This document shows positions 61,932 to 64,000 of a DNA stretch of 64,000 nt, one piece after another. The notes beneath the pieces are model-generated. The model was not told the origin of the DNA and did not search any database. It saw only the letters and a program-made list of their open reading frames with translations. Positions within the stretch are counted from its first letter, which is position 1. Every line of letters begins with the position of its first letter. Source of the stretch: Lantana camara (taxonomy: Eukaryota; Streptophyta; Magnoliopsida; Lamiales; Verbenaceae); contig CM074857.1 of assembly GCA_037501455.1 (NCBI GenBank), forward strand, positions 32,508,001 through 32,572,000, written 5' to 3'. Made by a program: the position numbers and the translations under genes.

Positions 61932-64000
61932 TGTAGCACCCGAGCGTAAGGTACCACATCCCCCGCACCGAGACCCGACCCGCATATGAAATGGAAGTCC
62001 ATACACGTGCCGAATCACGGCGAACGGGGACACAACACACACGCTAAGCTAGGCGGGAGCTAACCCTTAAACCAATCAAGCACCAATAGATATATAATCA
62101 GAGTCAAAATGATAAATACGCGGAAGCATAATCATAGGTCATAAGTCATAATCAACGTGGCCACACGGCCTACAAAACAAGTACGCCCGAATTCATAACA
62201 ATTCGTATCATATAGTAGCGTATGACAAAATAAGATATGTAGTGAGTGCTAAGTACAAATGCAAGACCTAGACGACTCGTATTCCCGCCTAGCACTCCAA
62301 AACCTGCATAACACAACTGAAACAATACGGGTTCAGTCTATAGGAGACTGGTGGGTATAAAACGGGGGCATAATATATAAGTATCGTGGAATTTAACATA
62401 TTCATGCAAGTAGTAATCCCGACAAAGTTTTAGAATAATTTCCCAAGTGGGTGAAAATAAAGAAAGACATCTTCGGGATTAGCACAATCATTTTCATTCG
62501 TAAAGGTATTCATATCCCTGGCGAGGGGCGTGCATTATCTCCAACCAACACCTCGTGTAATCATAATCATTATTCATAATCAATATTCATTCGTTATCAT
62601 GCATAATCAATCTTTTGTGCACAGTCATACGATTCATAATCATACATATACTCCTTCTTCCTCCGGTTGGTGGACAAGTTAGCTAGACTTGACCACCGGT
62701 TCATACATAGGCACAATGAGGGTACATGAATCCCTCAAAGGCACTCGGCTCCCATTCCCCGCCAATCTCCTAGCGAGGTCCGGAGTCGCCGTTAGTTTGG
62801 TGGAACTAGTACACGGGATCACCGTCGGCCCTCGCCTCCCCGGATTGCCACGTGCACTAAGTCCCGGGGCCCGTGTGATTCATAATCATATCATGCATTC
62901 GCCAAAATTAGGTAGGGGTTCATACATAAAAAGGGTTCGTGTTTAAAATCATTTACTCGATAAAAAAAGACTCGATATACATATATTATAATTTTTGGCT
63001 TAAAACTTTTCAAGTAGGGATATATCGGGTCGTCTTAACTAATAGAAGAGAAACCCACCTCGAAAATCACAAGAATTAGGCACAAGCAACTCAAGACTCG
63101 CCCTCGTCTCCAACCGTACCCGAATCTGTGTAAAAGAGACAGTGTAAGACTCAAAATGACCACTTACGACGCACGGCAATGTTATGCATGTGATATGAAA
63201 TGCATACAATTTATAATTCATGAAATGAATCCAAATGGACAATTAATTCAATTAATATATTTCATTCACAAAGATTTCACGTTCATACTTTCCATAATTC
63301 ATAATTCATATATTTCACATTTCGAATCACATATATCAATTCAATATTCTATAACACAATTTATTGTCATAAAATAAATGAGATAAGACACATAATTCAA
63401 CTTAAATATTTAATGTACACATTTACAGTTTCAACAAATTCATACAATTTCAAAATATAAAATATAAAGTATAAAATACATATATATATATATATATATA
63501 CACAGAATATATAATATATATCATATATACCCAACACACACATATATATATAATACATGATTAATAGGTAATTATATATATATCACACAATTGCATGCAT
63601 GCAAATACTATAACTTATATATATATATATATACACGTACTGCATGCAAATATATATATATATATATATTACATGCATACTATGATTTATATCTATATAT
63701 ACATATACGTAATGCATGCAACATACTCATGCATACATATAGTTATATATAAGCACACACACACGCAGATTATATACAACACCCACACAGATCACACATA
63801 TTTTTATACACACACAGACTACATATATACATGCACACACCGACGGATTACATACACACACAGGTCACACGTATATATATATATACACACACAAACAGAT
63901 TAATATACACTCATGCACACACATACAGATTTCATATATATATATATATACACACACATTACATATACATATATATACAGAGAGAACACGCAGCGGCACA
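61932..64000 (-). repeat. 5' LTR of the autonomous element (partial)
   Basis: It repeats 53673-55741 at offset 8259. Differences seen: gtaaggtacc for gtaagttacc, gtatcgtgg for gtatcgcgg, gacaaagtt for gacgaagtt, gaaaataaag for gaaaacaaag, ttagcac for ttaccac, and two AT-run length changes near 63480-63500 and 63648-63669. The promoter half lies beyond the window. Confidence 0.96.
63459..63990. repeat. TA/CA-rich low-complexity tract in the 5' LTR
   Basis: This is the second copy of the tract at 55200-55730, one AT run 2 bp shorter and another 2 bp longer. Open frames through it encode only repeat peptides. Confidence 0.9.

Larger units (their letters stand above)
53673..64000 (-). mobile_element. 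Autonomous chromovirus-type Ty3/gypsy retrotransposon (Tekay/Del-like), right end outside window
   Basis: The left LTR (53673-57218) is repeated from 61932 at offset 8259. Minus-strand order is 5' LTR, PBS, leader, gag-pol, PPT, 3' LTR. The polyprotein is uninterrupted and ends in a chromodomain, the mark of chromoviruses; LTRs over 3 kb fit Tekay/Del better than CRM, Reina or Galadriel. Over the 2.07 kb of 5' LTR in the window I count five substitutions, all in the first 560 bp, plus two 2-bp AT-repeat changes. Divergence is about 0.24%, or roughly 0.1 million years with the rate usually applied to plant LTRs. Predicted full length is about 11.8 kb, ending near 65477. It looks capable of movement. 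Confidence 0.94.

Overview
The window is a piece of plant nuclear heterochromatin, and I see no host gene in it. It consists of one long satellite array between two Ty3/gypsy (Metaviridae) LTR retrotransposons. The evidence for a plant is the combination of long-LTR gypsy elements with an initiator-Met-tRNA primer site, a gag-pol polyprotein ending in a chromodomain (chromovirus, most like the Tekay/Del lineage), and a satellite of about 329 bp. The species cannot be named from sequence alone; an angiosperm, probably a eudicot, is my best guess.

Layout. (1) Positions 1-8246 hold a retrotransposon lying on the minus strand. Its left (3') LTR is cut by the window edge (1-2212), the internal region is only 2.37 kb (2213-4585), and the right (5') LTR is complete (4586-8246, 3661 bp). 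The internal region has a primer-binding site, one intact gag ORF with two zinc knuckles, a small array of hairpin-forming repeats and a polypurine tract, but no protease, reverse transcriptase, RNase H or integrase. It is therefore a gag-only, non-autonomous element. (2) Positions 8247-53672 are an uninterrupted tandem satellite. By tracking the phase I count exactly 138 monomers plus an 83-bp partial one. Nearly all are 329 bp; four length variants (311, 308, 308 and 330 bp) explain every departure from phase. (3) Positions 53673 to beyond 64000 hold a second minus-strand element with a complete left (3') LTR (53673-57218, 3546 bp), an uninterrupted gag-pol ORF (57253-61716) with all expected catalytic residues, and a right (5') LTR cut by the window end (61932-64000).

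How the parts fit. Both elements interrupt satellite monomers, so the array is the target DNA; the chromodomain of the intact element fits insertion into heterochromatin. The two elements share LTR ends, an identical 8-nt LTR-PBS spacer, the same PBS, the leader, the gag start context and the PPT region, although their gag proteins and LTR interiors have diverged. This is what a non-autonomous element and a related autonomous helper would look like. Beside the PBS and beside the PPT both elements carry a hairpin whose arms differ between elements but still pair. Both insertions are young: I see no difference between the two LTR copies of the gag-only element over 2.2 kb, and five substitutions plus two AT-repeat length changes over 2.07 kb in the autonomous one.

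The satellite has no single higher-order unit. Shared rare variants instead show local duplications of 2, 3, 7, 8, 10-12 and about 5-6 monomers, the last displaced by 19 monomers. Every monomer carries a 14-bp inverted repeat around a 9-nt loop, mostly perfect.
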